Assembly (NCBI GenBank): GCA_025666215.1
Contig: CP102593.1
Span: 3,051,001 to 3,115,000, forward strand
Source: Xanthomonas campestris pv. phormiicola
Lineage (GTDB): Bacteria; Pseudomonadota; Gammaproteobacteria; Xanthomonadales; Xanthomonadaceae
DNA length: 64,000 nucleotides
Direction of reading: 5' to 3'
The notes beneath the pieces are model-generated. The model was not told the DNA's origin and searched no databases. It worked only from the letters and a program-made list of their open reading frames with translations. The position numbers were made by a program, and so were the translations under genes. Positions 1 to 8,146 of this stretch are shown piece after piece (position 1 is the stretch's first letter; every line of letters starts with the position of its first letter).

Positions 1-59
1 AGTCCTCCATGTCGGCGTGACTCAAACCAAGGGGTCTCCGGAAAACCCGGGGCGGTTCA
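1..59 (-). mobile_element. Probable terminal part of an IS3-family insertion sequence
   Basis: Read on the minus strand from position 59, the sequence opens with TGAACCGCCCCGGG followed by a GGAGACC motif. I recognise this as resembling the terminal inverted repeats of IS3-family elements. The TG outer edge at 59 means the element body extends to the left, beyond the window start. No transposase sequence is visible, and the opposite end and target duplication cannot be checked, so this is a resemblance call only. Confidence 0.33.
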
Positions 60-129
60 CTGACGACAATTACAGGTTGCCACAAAGATCGCGGACGTGC
101 GATCAGTTGAAGGCTGATCACAGCATCAG

Positions 130-155
130 AAAACTCTTACGCAAACCTAAGAGTT
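130..155 (-). terminator. Hairpin terminator after the RHS/lipoprotein pair
   Basis: AACTCTTA at 132-139 pairs perfectly with TAAGAGTT at 148-155 around an 8-nt loop. On the minus strand the stem runs into a short T stretch (TTTTC). It lies 15 bp beyond the stop of the lipoprotein gene, so it plausibly ends the RHS-lipoprotein transcript. Confidence 0.5.
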
Positions 156-170
156 CGCCTTGCATGGCCT

Positions 171-527
171 TTACTTCTTGCAAGTCGAATAGGCTTTTTT
201 CTCAAAATCCCCATCCAGTCGCACGCTCTCCTTCAGCTTATCAATCGCACGGCAATCAGGGATACACCCATTGACCGGGAACGAGTAAATTTCCTTTTCT
301 TTATTCAATTGGTTCAATGCCCACCAAACACGCCCCTCCCCCGCTCGGAAACGCACAGCGTCTTCATCCCCAAGCTTCGCGACAAGCAGATCATTTTTAT
401 CTTCCGCATATTGGAGGTCAAGCGCCTGCAGGCCCCCATAAACAGCCTTTTCACTGACCGAGCAACCAACTCCATTGACCAATATGGCAAAAACAAAAAC
501 CGACAATAAAATTGTTTTCACTTTCAC
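171..527 (-). CDS. Small cysteine-rich lipoprotein, candidate immunity protein to the RHS toxin tip
   Basis: A 118-residue protein with a GTG start. A hydrophobic N-terminal segment (about residues 5-20) ends at Cys22 in the context VGC, consistent with a lipoprotein signal although the lipobox is not perfect. Three more cysteines (88, 92 and 116) suggest disulphides in the periplasm. The gene starts 14 bp after the stop of the RHS gene on the same strand, with a purine-rich AGGGGTGGG ribosome site in the gap, and shares its low GC content. Position directly after the toxin tip, small size and export are the usual marks of an immunity protein, and a periplasmic location suits a toxin acting on the cell envelope. 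I do not recognise the family by sequence, so immunity is inferred from context. An in-frame GTG two codons downstream is an alternative start. Confidence 0.7.
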   Translation of the reverse strand: MKVKTILLSVFVFAILVNGVGCSVSEKAVYGGLQALDLQYAEDKNDLLVAKLGDEDAVRFRAGEGRVWWALNQLNKEKEIYSFPVNGCIPDCRAIDKLKESVRLDGDFEKKAYSTCKK

Positions 528-541
528 TTCCCACCCCTATA

Positions 542-3500
542 TTAATGCCCTGGGTTATAACTTGAGAGACCAGAAGGAATTCTGCCACCCCTGGGTATAA
601 GGTAATAGCCGCTCTTAGCATCACTGCCCAACAAGTTCATGAATGTGCTGCCTGGAAGTATAGAGTCACCAGCATCAATGCCAATGCCGCTTAGCCCCGC
701 CTCAACTGTTGTCGCGCAATTACTAGAAAAAACGTGGTAAGGATTTTTTGCATCGCTCTTTATTTTTTCAATCAGCTCGCTTTCTTGTTCGCGCGTAGTT
801 TTAAGAGTAACCACTTCCACAAACCTATCACTCAGCTGATCTGAAATGTATTCATCAAAACTTGAACCCCAGTCATGCTTGGTCCCTCGACTATAAATGC
901 CACGCCCCGTTACCGCGACAGCTATGTGACCGAAAGGGTTTCCCGGCGCCGATCCCGACAATATTACTGCCGTATCTAAACCGTAGTGGTCTACCGAGCC
1001 TACTGGACTACCTTGCACGTAAGCATAAGTGCTGATTCCGCCACGCAGTCCAATCGGATCACTCTGTCCATAGCGGCCCGTGCTCGTATCGTAGTCCCGG
1101 TGATAGTTCTGATTGAGCCCCGTCGCACCGTCATAGCGCTGCCCCGGGAAGCGCATCCCGAACACGAAGGCCGTGCCGTCGCGATCGGGATCCTGGTCCG
1201 GCTGCGTGTTGCCAAAGGCCTCGCCCTTGATGTCCCACTTCCAGATCGCCACGTCGCGCACCGGGTCGATGACCGTCCGCGGCGCGCCGAGGTGGTCCGG
1301 CTGCACATAGTTCAAGGCGGTGCCGGCTAACACGCCCACCGGCAGGTCGTCGAGCCAAATGGCCCGCTGGAGCGCCTTGCCGTTGCCGTCGTAGTCGCCC
1401 AGCCAATGGCCGGCTTCGTCGTAGACCGTGTAGGTATTGGTCGTGCCGAGGAAGCGGCGTACCTGCTCACCGCAGTCGTTGTAGCGATACTCCATTGCCA
1501 ACGTGCCGCTGCGCTTGGCCTGGCTCATGCGCCCGGTCGCATCGTAGGCGAACTCGCGCGCCGTCCCGTCGATGGCCGTGGTGTTGCCAGCGGCGTCGTA
1601 GCTGCGTGCAGCGCCAGCTACGCTCGCCAGGCGGTGGCTGTCGGTCGGGTAGCTGTAGGTCTGGGTGCCGCCGTTGACCTGGGCGCTGAGCCGGTTGCCG
1701 GTGGCGTCGTAGCTGTAGCCGTCGATCACCGTGCCGGTCGGGCCGTCCTTGAAGGCGGTCAACCGGTCCAGGTTGTCGTAGCCCAGGCTGACCACGGGTG
1801 CCGTATTGCCCGGCGCGGTCAGCGCGGTGAGGTTGCCGACCGGGTCGAAGGCGAAGCCGATGTTGAGGCCGTCGCTGCGGCTGTCCTGGATCGCCTGCGG
1901 GCGGTAGTCCTGGTCGAGCACGCGCTGCAATGGCCGGCCGTTGCCGTAGGACCAGCCGGCGCTGGGGCCGAACGGGTAGTAAGTCGCGCCGCCGAGCAGC
2001 TTCTGCCGCGTGCCACCTGCGACCGTGACGCCGACTTCCGTCGCCTGCCCGAGCGCATTGCGCACGTAGTCCACCACCGCACCGTCCGGATACGTCACCC
2101 GGCTCAGGCGGCCGCCCTTGGTGTAGGCATAGCGCACGGTCAGCGCCTTGCCGTTGGTGGTCTGCACCTTGCGCACCACGCGCCCGAAGCGGTCGTAGCA
2201 ATACTGGGTCAGGCCGCTGCCGTCCTGCAGCTTGCTCAAGCGCCCCAGCGCGAAGGTCTCGCCGGCAGCACAGACGGCCTGGCTTGCATCGTAGGTGTAG
2301 GTCGCGATCAGCGCCTTATCCGCGTAGGTCGCTTTGGCCAGGCGGCCGAGCGCGTCGTAGACGTAACTGGTCTTGGTGCTGCGCGCGTCGGTCTGGGTCG
2401 CGAGGTTGCCGGCGCTGTTGTAGGTGTAGCTGGTCACGCCGGTGTCGGGACTGGTCAGCTTGAGCAGATCGCCCAGGCCGTTGTATTGGTAGCTCGTGGT
2501 CAGGCCCTTGGGATCGGTGACCTTGGTGGTGCGGTCCAGGGCGTCGTATTCGAACTGGGTCTTCGCAGCGATGCCGCCAACGTCCTGCAGGGCCTGCTTG
2601 ACCCGGTTCAGCGGGTCGTAGTCGGTCTGCGTTTTGCGCTTGAGCGCATCGGTCACCAACTGCACATTGCCATTGCTGTCGTAGGTGAAGTCGGTGGGAT
2701 CAGCCTCGGCAGTGGCCTGCGTCGCCAGTTGGCCGAGCTTGTTGTAGATCCGCGACAGCGTGTGCTTGAGCGTGCCGGATGCGTCCTTGGTGTCTTCCTT
2801 GGCCCGGTTGCCGGAGGCGTCCAACGTGTAGTGGATGCTGTTGCCGGCACCATCGGTCACGTCGGTCAGGCGGTGCGCAGCGTCGTAGCCGTAGGTGACG
2901 AACGTTCCGTCGGGGTCGGTCACCTTGCTGATGTTGCCCACTTCATCGTAGGCCACGACCGTGGTCTGGTCCTGGTCAGACGGTGTGCCATCCGCGTTCG
3001 CGCGCAGCGTGCTCGATGCCGCCCAGCCGCGTGGCGTGTAGGTGAGGTCGCGGATCAGACCATTGGCGTCCTGGGTGCGCGTCGGACGGCCATTGCGGTC
3101 GTAGGCCACATAGGTCGTGGCCCGACCCAGCGCATCGACCACCTGATACAGGTCCCCCACCCGATGGCAGGCGCCACCGGCATTGGCACAGCCGGATTCG
3201 TCGGTGGTCAGGTAGTAGCGGTAGGTGGTGGTGTCGGCGACATCCGTGCGCGGGCCGTCTTGGCTCAGCACCAGGCCGATTTGTGGGCACTGCGTGCCGT
3301 CGACGGTATCGCAATAGCTGGTCAGCCACTGGCGCACGCCGGCAGGCGCCTTGGCCGCGCTGCCGCAGCTGTAGCTCATGGCCGCGGACACCGACGGATC
3401 GGCCGAGCAGCGCGCGGTTTGCTGACCGCGTGTGTTGTAAGCCCATGCCGTCTTGGCCACGGCCTTGCCGGCGGCATCGAGCACTGTGCGGGTCAGCGGG

Positions 3501-5116
3501 ACACGCAAGCCGGCGTTCCAGGTGGTGTTCGTGGTGCGCTGCTGTGCCGTGCCGGACGCATCGACCTGCTGGGTCAACAGCCCACCAGCGGCATAGGTGG
3601 TCTTGGTGACCGTGCCCTTGAAGTCCGTCGCCGATGCCGGATACCCGTTGTCGTCGTAGGTCAGCGCATCCCAGGGCTGGTTGCATTGTTCGCCACACGG
3701 CACACCAGCGCCGGTCGGCTTGAGCGACCCGTAGCCGCTGTCGGTATAGGTCAGGTAGACCTGCGTGCCGAGTGGCGAGGTGACCGTGGCCGGGGTGGCC
3801 CAGTTCGAGGTGGAGGCCGAATACTCGACCGTGATGGCATCGACGTTGCCGGCGAAACTTGAGGCAATCGCATTGCCACTACTGGCATAGCGCGTGGTTT
3901 CGAAGCGCACGCCCTTCTCGTCGATGACGCCGGTCAGGGCGGTCGGCTGACTTTTGTTGGAGGTGAGCGACGCCTCGTTGTAGACGTATTGACGCGTCTT
4001 GCCGTCCGGATACTGCACGGAGGTCAGATTGCCGGTGCTGTCGTAGCCATAGGTCAGCGTGCCGCCATCGGGCAACGTGACGGTGCGCAGGCGGTTGTTG
4101 CTGTCGTAGGCGAAGCTCAGCGTGCGGCCGCCGGCATCAGTGACCCGTTGCAGCAGGTTCGGTGGCGGTTTGGTGCCGGCCACTGGCGGCAGGTCGCTGT
4201 AATCCAGGGTCAGCACGGTCTGGCCCATGCGATCGAAGACCGAGCGCAGCAGGCCGGCGGTATCGTAGATCTCGGTCTGCTGGGTCGCCGCCACGGCCAG
4301 GGAGTAGCCCAGCAGCACGCCGGCGCTGTCGTGGCGCTCGGTCAAGCTATCGGCGATGTCCGGATCCGGCGTCCATGCTTCATTGTTAGGACGAAACCGT
4401 TCCACCCCACCGTCGGGCCGTTGGACATCGATACGGCTGCCGCCATTGGCGACGCTCGAAAGCATCAGATCCAGCTTGCGCTCGAAGGAATGACGCCACT
4501 GCTTGCCCAGCGCAACAGAAGTCACGAAGGTCTTGCTGTTGTAGAAGCGGCGCAGGGTCAGCCAGGTCGGCGAGTCGTAGTCGGTGTCCTGGCGGAAAAA
4601 ATTGCCGGTGGCCGTGTTGATCGGATCGCCTTCGAAGGCGGTGCCCCGGTGCACCCCACCCTGCTTCAGCGCCGCGTTGCCGCTACTGCCATGCGGGCCG
4701 GTGTTGTCGCCGGCCTGGCCCAGCCCGCCGGTGCACATGGTGTTGCAACTGCCCGTGTTCTTGACCGGCTGACCTTCGCCCGAAATCTTGTCGTTGGCGT
4801 AGACATCGCCCCACCAATGCCCGTTGGAATACACGCTCGCGGCCGCAAAGCCATCGCTGTAGGACACGGTAAAGACGGGCGGTTTTTCGCATCCATTGGA
4901 CTGGCACACCCGTATGGCGCCATCGATGACGAACTGCACCGCCTCGTTCACGGTTGCAAACGATTGCGAACCATTGCTGGAATCCCCGACATACGGCGGC
5001 CCATATTGCCGCTTCGGGGTGACCGCAACACTCGGGAAGGCGACCATCGCGCCGGCGAGCAGCAGCAGGGAGGCACCGCCGAAACGGCGGGCGGCACGAA
5101 CGTAGGGGTTCGGCAT
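542..5116 (-). CDS. Secreted RHS/YD-repeat protein with C-terminal papain-like toxin tip
   Basis: About 1,524 residues from the ATG at 5116, which has AAGGA seven bases upstream. A longer frame up to 5263 adds a stretch that does not look like a protein start. Residues 1-31 form a Sec signal peptide (RAARRFGG, then a hydrophobic core ending FPSVAV). A domain of the kind preceding RHS arrays (DPINTATGNFF) is followed by many YD repeats (for example GYDSTGNL, RYNDCGEQ, YDATGRM). The conserved RHS core ends near residue 1380 with RYGQSDPIGL, then DHYGL. The last 144 residues (545-976) are a separate tip. It contains FGHIAVAV (His1397) followed by SSNCATTVEAG (Cys1467), a His-before-Cys order resembling circularly permuted NlpC/P60 or LRAT-like papain folds, whose members include peptidoglycan amidases and acyltransferases. 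The tip is visibly AT-richer than the core, as expected of exchangeable RHS tips. RHS shells enclose and release such toxins. The tip's enzyme activity is inferred, and no VgrG or T6SS gene is present here. Confidence 0.88.
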   Translation of the reverse strand: MPNPYVRAARRFGGASLLLLAGAMVAFPSVAVTPKRQYGPPYVGDSSNGSQSFATVNEAVQFVIDGAIRVCQSNGCEKPPVFTVSYSDGFAAASVYSNGHWWGDVYANDKISGEGQPVKNTGSCNTMCTGGLGQAGDNTGPHGSSGNAALKQGGVHRGTAFEGDPINTATGNFFRQDTDYDSPTWLTLRRFYNSKTFVTSVALGKQWRHSFERKLDLMLSSVANGGSRIDVQRPDGGVERFRPNNEAWTPDPDIADSLTERHDSAGVLLGYSLAVAATQQTEIYDTAGLLRSVFDRMGQTVLTLDYSDLPPVAGTKPPPNLLQRVTDAGGRTLSFAYDSNNRLRTVTLPDGGTLTYGYDSTGNLTSVQYPDGKTRQYVYNEASLTSNKSQPTALTGVIDEKGVRFETTRYASSGNAIASSFAGNVDAITVEYSASTSNWATPATVTSPLGTQVYLTYTDSGYGSLKPTGAGVPCGEQCNQPWDALTYDDNGYPASATDFKGTVTKTTYAAGGLLTQQVDASGTAQQRTTNTTWNAGLRVPLTRTVLDAAGKAVAKTAWAYNTRGQQTARCSADPSVSAAMSYSCGSAAKAPAGVRQWLTSYCDTVDGTQCPQIGLVLSQDGPRTDVADTTTYRYYLTTDESGCANAGGACHRVGDLYQVVDALGRATTYVAYDRNGRPTRTQDANGLIRDLTYTPRGWAASSTLRANADGTPSDQDQTTVVAYDEVGNISKVTDPDGTFVTYGYDAAHRLTDVTDGAGNSIHYTLDASGNRAKEDTKDASGTLKHTLSRIYNKLGQLATQATAEADPTDFTYDSNGNVQLVTDALKRKTQTDYDPLNRVKQALQDVGGIAAKTQFEYDALDRTTKVTDPKGLTTSYQYNGLGDLLKLTSPDTGVTSYTYNSAGNLATQTDARSTKTSYVYDALGRLAKATYADKALIATYTYDASQAVCAAGETFALGRLSKLQDGSGLTQYCYDRFGRVVRKVQTTNGKALTVRYAYTKGGRLSRVTYPDGAVVDYVRNALGQATEVGVTVAGGTRQKLLGGATYYPFGPSAGWSYGNGRPLQRVLDQDYRPQAIQDSRSDGLNIGFAFDPVGNLTALTAPGNTAPVVSLGYDNLDRLTAFKDGPTGTVIDGYSYDATGNRLSAQVNGGTQTYSYPTDSHRLASVAGAARSYDAAGNTTAIDGTAREFAYDATGRMSQAKRSGTLAMEYRYNDCGEQVRRFLGTTNTYTVYDEAGHWLGDYDGNGKALQRAIWLDDLPVGVLAGTALNYVQPDHLGAPRTVIDPVRDVAIWKWDIKGEAFGNTQPDQDPDRDGTAFVFGMRFPGQRYDGATGLNQNYHRDYDTSTGRYGQSDPIGLRGGISTYAYVQGSPVGSVDHYGLDTAVILSGSAPGNPFGHIAVAVTGRGIYSRGTKHDWGSSFDEYISDQLSDRFVEVVTLKTTREQESELIEKIKSDAKNPYHVFSSNCATTVEAGLSGIGIDAGDSILPGSTFMNLLGSDAKSGYYLIPRGGRIPSGLSSYNPGH

Positions 5117-5378
5117 AGCTTCGTCCTTGAGCATGGATTGAGTTGTGGTGCCCGCAGCCGCAGCGTGCAGCTCCTTGGCGGCGCCAATCTTATCGAGCTT
5201 TGTTGCAAATTCTGAGACAGACGTTGGATTTCTTCGCCTGAGAGATTCCCGCCTGACGACCAAGCGCCAAGCGGTCGTCCATCGACCTACTCGGCGCTGC
5301 TTTGTCCGCCACTGACGAGTTCAGTGCAAGTCTGAGACCCCCACTCTCTCGGACAACCCCATCCATCCCCGTTGCCGC

Positions 5379-5783
5379 TCAGCCCGGATACTTCGGAAAC
5401 TTCTCGTCCGGGTGACTGGCCTTCCACTGCTTGTAGGCAGCGGTGCCCTCCCATGCCGTGAAGGCGCGCGGGGGACGACCCCGGCCGCTCCAGGTCTCGT
5501 GGGTATGGGGCAACCAATACTTGGGGGCGACTTCCTTCTTGGCCTGGGTCGAAGCGGCCTTGGGACCGCGGCCCGGGCTGCTGGCGCCGACGGCCACCGC
5601 CAGCTCGGCCTTCTGCTTCGGGGTGAAGTAGTCGCTGTATTGGCTCAGCAGGCCCGTGATTTCCGCGACAGCGGCGGCGGCCTGTTCTTGGCGGAGAGAC
5701 TGCTCCTGCTCTTCAAGCTTGCGGAGCTGCTCTTGAATCTTGGATTTAGCACTGGAGATGGTAGCGAGAGACGATTGGGTCAT
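5379..5783 (-). CDS. H-NS-family nucleoid-associated protein
   Basis: A 134-residue protein taken from the ATG at 5783; a GTG 48 bases upstream gives a less likely longer form, and neither start has a strong ribosome site. The N-terminal half is a charged coiled coil (about residues 10-45, rich in K, E and Q) for oligomerisation. A linker follows, then a C-terminal DNA-binding region with TWSGRGRPPRAF, the H-NS core motif, plus the tail WKASHPDEKFPKYPG common to Xanthomonas H-NS paralogues. Proteins of this family bind AT-rich DNA and silence transferred genes. Its position inside the island, between the AT-rich toxin tip and the integrase, suggests a mobile-element-encoded silencer, though regulation of specific genes here is inference. 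Confidence 0.85.
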   Translation of the reverse strand: MTQSSLATISSAKSKIQEQLRKLEEQEQSLRQEQAAAAVAEITGLLSQYSDYFTPKQKAELAVAVGASSPGRGPKAASTQAKKEVAPKYWLPHTHETWSGRGRPPRAFTAWEGTAAYKQWKASHPDEKFPKYPG

Positions 5784-5837
5784 TGGTAATTTGACAAAGC
5801 CAAAATTCGATCTATTAAAGCCTACCCGCACTGAGAG

Positions 5838-6125
5838 ATGGCTGCAATGACAATCGAAGAGTTCTGGAATCGCGCCTTCTTGGCCGCGCTATCCCGCCTA
5901 CCTGTCGCAGAAGCAAGAGCCGAAGCCGATGAGGCCACGCAAGTATGTATTCACCAATGGCAGAGCAACATCTATCACGACGCCCCACTGCGCTCGACTA
6001 GGTGGCAGGACCAAAGTATTGGAAGCGTTCCTCGACTCTGGCCGGCAGCAAGTGCCACAGCTAGCGCTTCTTTACACCCAGAGTCGAATTCAGTCTCGGC
6101 CGCAACGGATCATCAAGCCTCATAA
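5838..6125 (+). CDS. Small hypothetical protein of the island
   Basis: A 95-residue frame divergent from the H-NS-like gene. An internal ATG at 5847 (MTIEEFWNRAF) is the more natural start. The first 60 residues look like a genuine small acidic and aromatic protein (FWNRAFLAALSRLP, then AEADEATQVCIHQWQSN), predicted mostly helical with no signal peptide or membrane segment. The C-terminal third is low-complexity (A, S) and may be a frameshifted tail. I do not recognise a family. No convincing ribosome site is present. Confidence 0.4.
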   Translation: MAAMTIEEFWNRAFLAALSRLPVAEARAEADEATQVCIHQWQSNIYHDAPLRSTRWQDQSIGSVPRLWPAASATASASLHPESNSVSAATDHQAS

Positions 6126-6594
6126 CGTTCATGGGAGCCTCTCCCCTTGATAGGGCTAATGCTGCGCCCCATGCCAATGCCAGTGATGAGCACGAATATA
6201 GTGCGACTGGACTAGAGCTTTTGAGAACGAGATATATTCTTGGAATAATGTGCAACACCCCGTTACGGCCATAAAATACAACTTCAAAAACGGATATTCC
6301 ATTCAGAGCGTCAACCACCCCCCTGTTTACCAGCTCCTGAGATATAACCTCCTCAAATCCATTAACGATCTGACGGTCCACATGGGACTCATCGTCAACA
6401 AAATTTACCTCCCATTCCCAATCACCAGCTATCTCACCAACATCTACGCGAGCGCAGCGCTTGAAAATGTTAAGCGGAGAATGGACCGCAACTATCCAAT
6501 GGTTCTCAGATAACTGCTCCATGGTAGCCTCACCTGACTCATTAATTCTCTTTATCCCTACCCCTACGCATTTTTCTCCTGAACTGGAACTCAT
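6061..6594 (-). CDS. Hypothetical protein of the island
   Basis: A 177-residue frame. The ATG at 6594 has AAGGTGGAG six bases upstream; an ATG at 6522 (MEQLSENHWIVAV) has AGGTGAGG upstream and is an equally natural start. The middle region (NHWIVAVHSPLNIF, DWEWEVNFVDDESH) reads as a compact beta-rich soluble domain. A hydrophobic stretch near residues 125-150 (VLKSSSPVALYSC to LALAWGAALAL) could be one membrane segment, and the basic C-terminus overlaps the 3' end of the opposite-strand small ORF. Composition is AT-rich compared with the core genome. No family recognised. Its place beside the integrase marks it as cargo of the island. Confidence 0.5.
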   Translation of the reverse strand: MSSSSGEKCVGVGIKRINESGEATMEQLSENHWIVAVHSPLNIFKRCARVDVGEIAGDWEWEVNFVDDESHVDRQIVNGFEEVISQELVNRGVVDALNGISVFEVVFYGRNGVLHIIPRIYLVLKSSSPVALYSCSSLALAWGAALALSRGEAPMNVMRLDDPLRPRLNSTLGVKKR

Positions 6595-6622
6595 TATTTA
6601 CTCCACCTTGGCATGATAAATA

Positions 6623-8065
6623 TTATGAAAAATCCAATTTAAGAACAGAGGAAATCGACCAACTCATCGCCGGATGGCATACCTCAGCCAACGCCCTCGG
6701 ACTGAAATCCGTCTCATACGCATGGGCATGCTCCTGCCGGTCCGACAGCTCGTGCCCCGTGTATTCCTCCCGCATCTCCCGATGGACTCCAGCCGCCTTC
6801 AGCGCGCCGATGACGGTGTCCCGGAAGCTGTGGTGCCCCACCCTGCCGCCGCCGCGCGCCTTGATGCCCAGCTTGACCAGGTAGCGTGAGAACGCGTGCT
6901 GGGTCCGGCCGGCTGGGCCGTTCTTGGCGTCGAAGCTGAGCTCGGGGAAGAGTTTGGTCTCGCCGGCGGCCTTGAGCCGCTCCACGCGCTCCCACAGGCC
7001 CAGCTTGATGAGGTCCGGGTGCACGGGGGTCTTCCGATCGCTGGCATCGGTCTTGAGGCTCTTATCCTCGCCCATCCAGGTGAAGTGGAAGATGGGGATG
7101 CCGTCCTCCTCGCGGCAATCCTCCAGCTCCAGCCGGGCAACCTCGTTGGACCGGGCGCGGGTGTAGAGCAGGATGAGCGGGAGCCACCGTGCCGCGTCGC
7201 CCTTCAACTGCTTGAAGTTCTCCGGGTCGAAGATGCGCTTGACCTGGTCGGGGGTGAACGCCTGCGAGCCATGGCTCTTCGCCCGCTGCTTCTTCAGCTG
7301 CTTGGGCACGGAGGCGTGCCCAGAAGCCGGGTTGTCGCCCTGGGGGTAGTGGCCGGCCGTTTGCGCCCACTTGATGAAGTCTGCGCAGGCCGAAAAACGG
7401 TTGGTGATGTAGGTGATGACCCGCTTCTGCACGGTCTCGTGCAGGAACCACTCCGAGAAGTCGGTCCGCGTCAGCTCCTTCAGCAACACGGGACGCTTGC
7501 CCTTGCGCTGGCTCATCACGAAGACCTCCAGGTCTTTCAGGGCCCGGGTTTTCTGAACGATGGTCTTGGCGGTGTTCTTGCCCTGGATGCTGACCAGATA
7601 CTTGTCGCGCGCATCTGCGAGGGTCAGGCCGACAGGGCGGGCCTCGCCGATGGGCTTGACGACCCTGCGCGGCGGGAACGGCGCCAGCGCGGGCACCGAG
7701 TGCTGCGCGGCCAGTTGCCGGAACAGCGACAAGTCCTTGTCGTCGTTGATCTCCACCTGCCCGAACGAGGCCCCACCCGGCAGCTTCACGTCCTTGAGGA
7801 TCAGTTCGAGCGACGACGTGCCCTCCAGGCTCCTCAAGAGCTCATCCAGCTCCGATCCCATGCTGCCGTTCCTGATGGCTGCGAAGGCTCGAGCATAGCG
7901 CTGCTGCAACAGCAACGCGTAGCCAAGCGCGGCGCGATCACACGTCGTGCCGGTGCTGCGCTTGACGACTTTGCGGCCGAAGCGCGCCTGCAGATCCGCA
8001 GGAATGCGCAAACGAACGTAGTAGCGGCCGGTCTTGCCGCGGGTGAGGTAGTGCGCTACTCGCAT
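6623..8065 (-). CDS. Tyrosine site-specific recombinase (integrase)
   Basis: A 480-residue protein from the ATG at 8065. A longer frame would run through the tRNA terminator hairpin, so the shorter start is preferred. The N-terminal half has a SAM-like arm-binding region. The catalytic domain shows the conserved Arg in LLYTRARSNEVARL (near residue 304), the HHSFRDT box (about 410), the GHELSD box and a nucleophilic Tyr in HAYETDF (about 449). These residues cut and rejoin att sites through a 3'-phosphotyrosyl link. It is transcribed away from the adjacent tRNA-Ser gene, which is the presumed attachment site. No excisionase is seen nearby. Confidence 0.93.
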   Translation of the reverse strand: MRVAHYLTRGKTGRYYVRLRIPADLQARFGRKVVKRSTGTTCDRAALGYALLLQQRYARAFAAIRNGSMGSELDELLRSLEGTSSLELILKDVKLPGGASFGQVEINDDKDLSLFRQLAAQHSVPALAPFPPRRVVKPIGEARPVGLTLADARDKYLVSIQGKNTAKTIVQKTRALKDLEVFVMSQRKGKRPVLLKELTRTDFSEWFLHETVQKRVITYITNRFSACADFIKWAQTAGHYPQGDNPASGHASVPKQLKKQRAKSHGSQAFTPDQVKRIFDPENFKQLKGDAARWLPLILLYTRARSNEVARLELEDCREEDGIPIFHFTWMGEDKSLKTDASDRKTPVHPDLIKLGLWERVERLKAAGETKLFPELSFDAKNGPAGRTQHAFSRYLVKLGIKARGGGRVGHHSFRDTVIGALKAAGVHREMREEYTGHELSDRQEHAHAYETDFSPRALAEVCHPAMSWSISSVLKLDFS

Positions 8066-8104
8066 GGAAGTGTCCAAGCGAGTGTCCAAGGTGGTGAAAA
8101 AGAA

Positions 8105-8137
8105 AAACGCCCGCAAATCGTTGATTTGCGGGCGTTT
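8105..8137 (-). terminator. Rho-independent terminator after tRNA-Ser
   Basis: A perfect 15-bp stem (AAACGCCCGCAAATC at 8105-8119 with its complement at 8123-8137) has a 3-nt loop and, on the minus strand, is followed by TTTTTCTTTTT. It sits ten bases past the tRNA 3' end and separates the tRNA transcript from the integrase gene. Confidence 0.9.
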
Positions 8138-8146
8138 CCTTGACAC

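Larger units (their letters stand above)
60..8146. mobile_element. Right-hand part of an integrative island at tRNA-Ser(GCT)
   Basis: A tyrosine integrase gene sits 81 bp from the 3' end of tRNA-Ser, the usual arrangement for elements that integrate into tRNA 3' ends. Between it and the window's left edge lie only accessory genes (RHS toxin, lipoprotein, H-NS-like, two hypotheticals) with lower and uneven GC. Beyond the tRNA the conserved csrA-alaS-recX-recA block begins. The distal att copy is not found between 1 and 8000, so the left boundary lies outside the window, and it is not proven that the RHS pair belongs to the same element. Confidence 0.5.

Noticed and set aside
17..274. 85-codon plus-strand frame at the left edge
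   Set aside because: It runs through the IS-like end, the terminator hairpin and the antisense of the lipoprotein gene; no protein-like features.
1406..3862. 818-codon plus-strand open frame across the RHS gene
   Set aside because: It is antisense to the RHS repeats and has the Val/Ala/Gly/Arg-rich low-information composition typical of reverse frames in GC-rich genes.
5117..5263. 49-residue N-terminal extension of the RHS protein
   Set aside because: It would place the signal peptide internally and has no ribosome site, while the ATG at 5116 has AAGGA at good spacing.
5287..5517. 76-codon minus-strand frame upstream of the RHS gene
   Set aside because: It overlaps the H-NS-like gene in another frame and has no ribosome site.
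8066..8146. 27-residue N-terminal extension of the integrase
   Set aside because: It would be encoded by the tRNA-Ser terminator hairpin; the ATG at 8065 is adequate.
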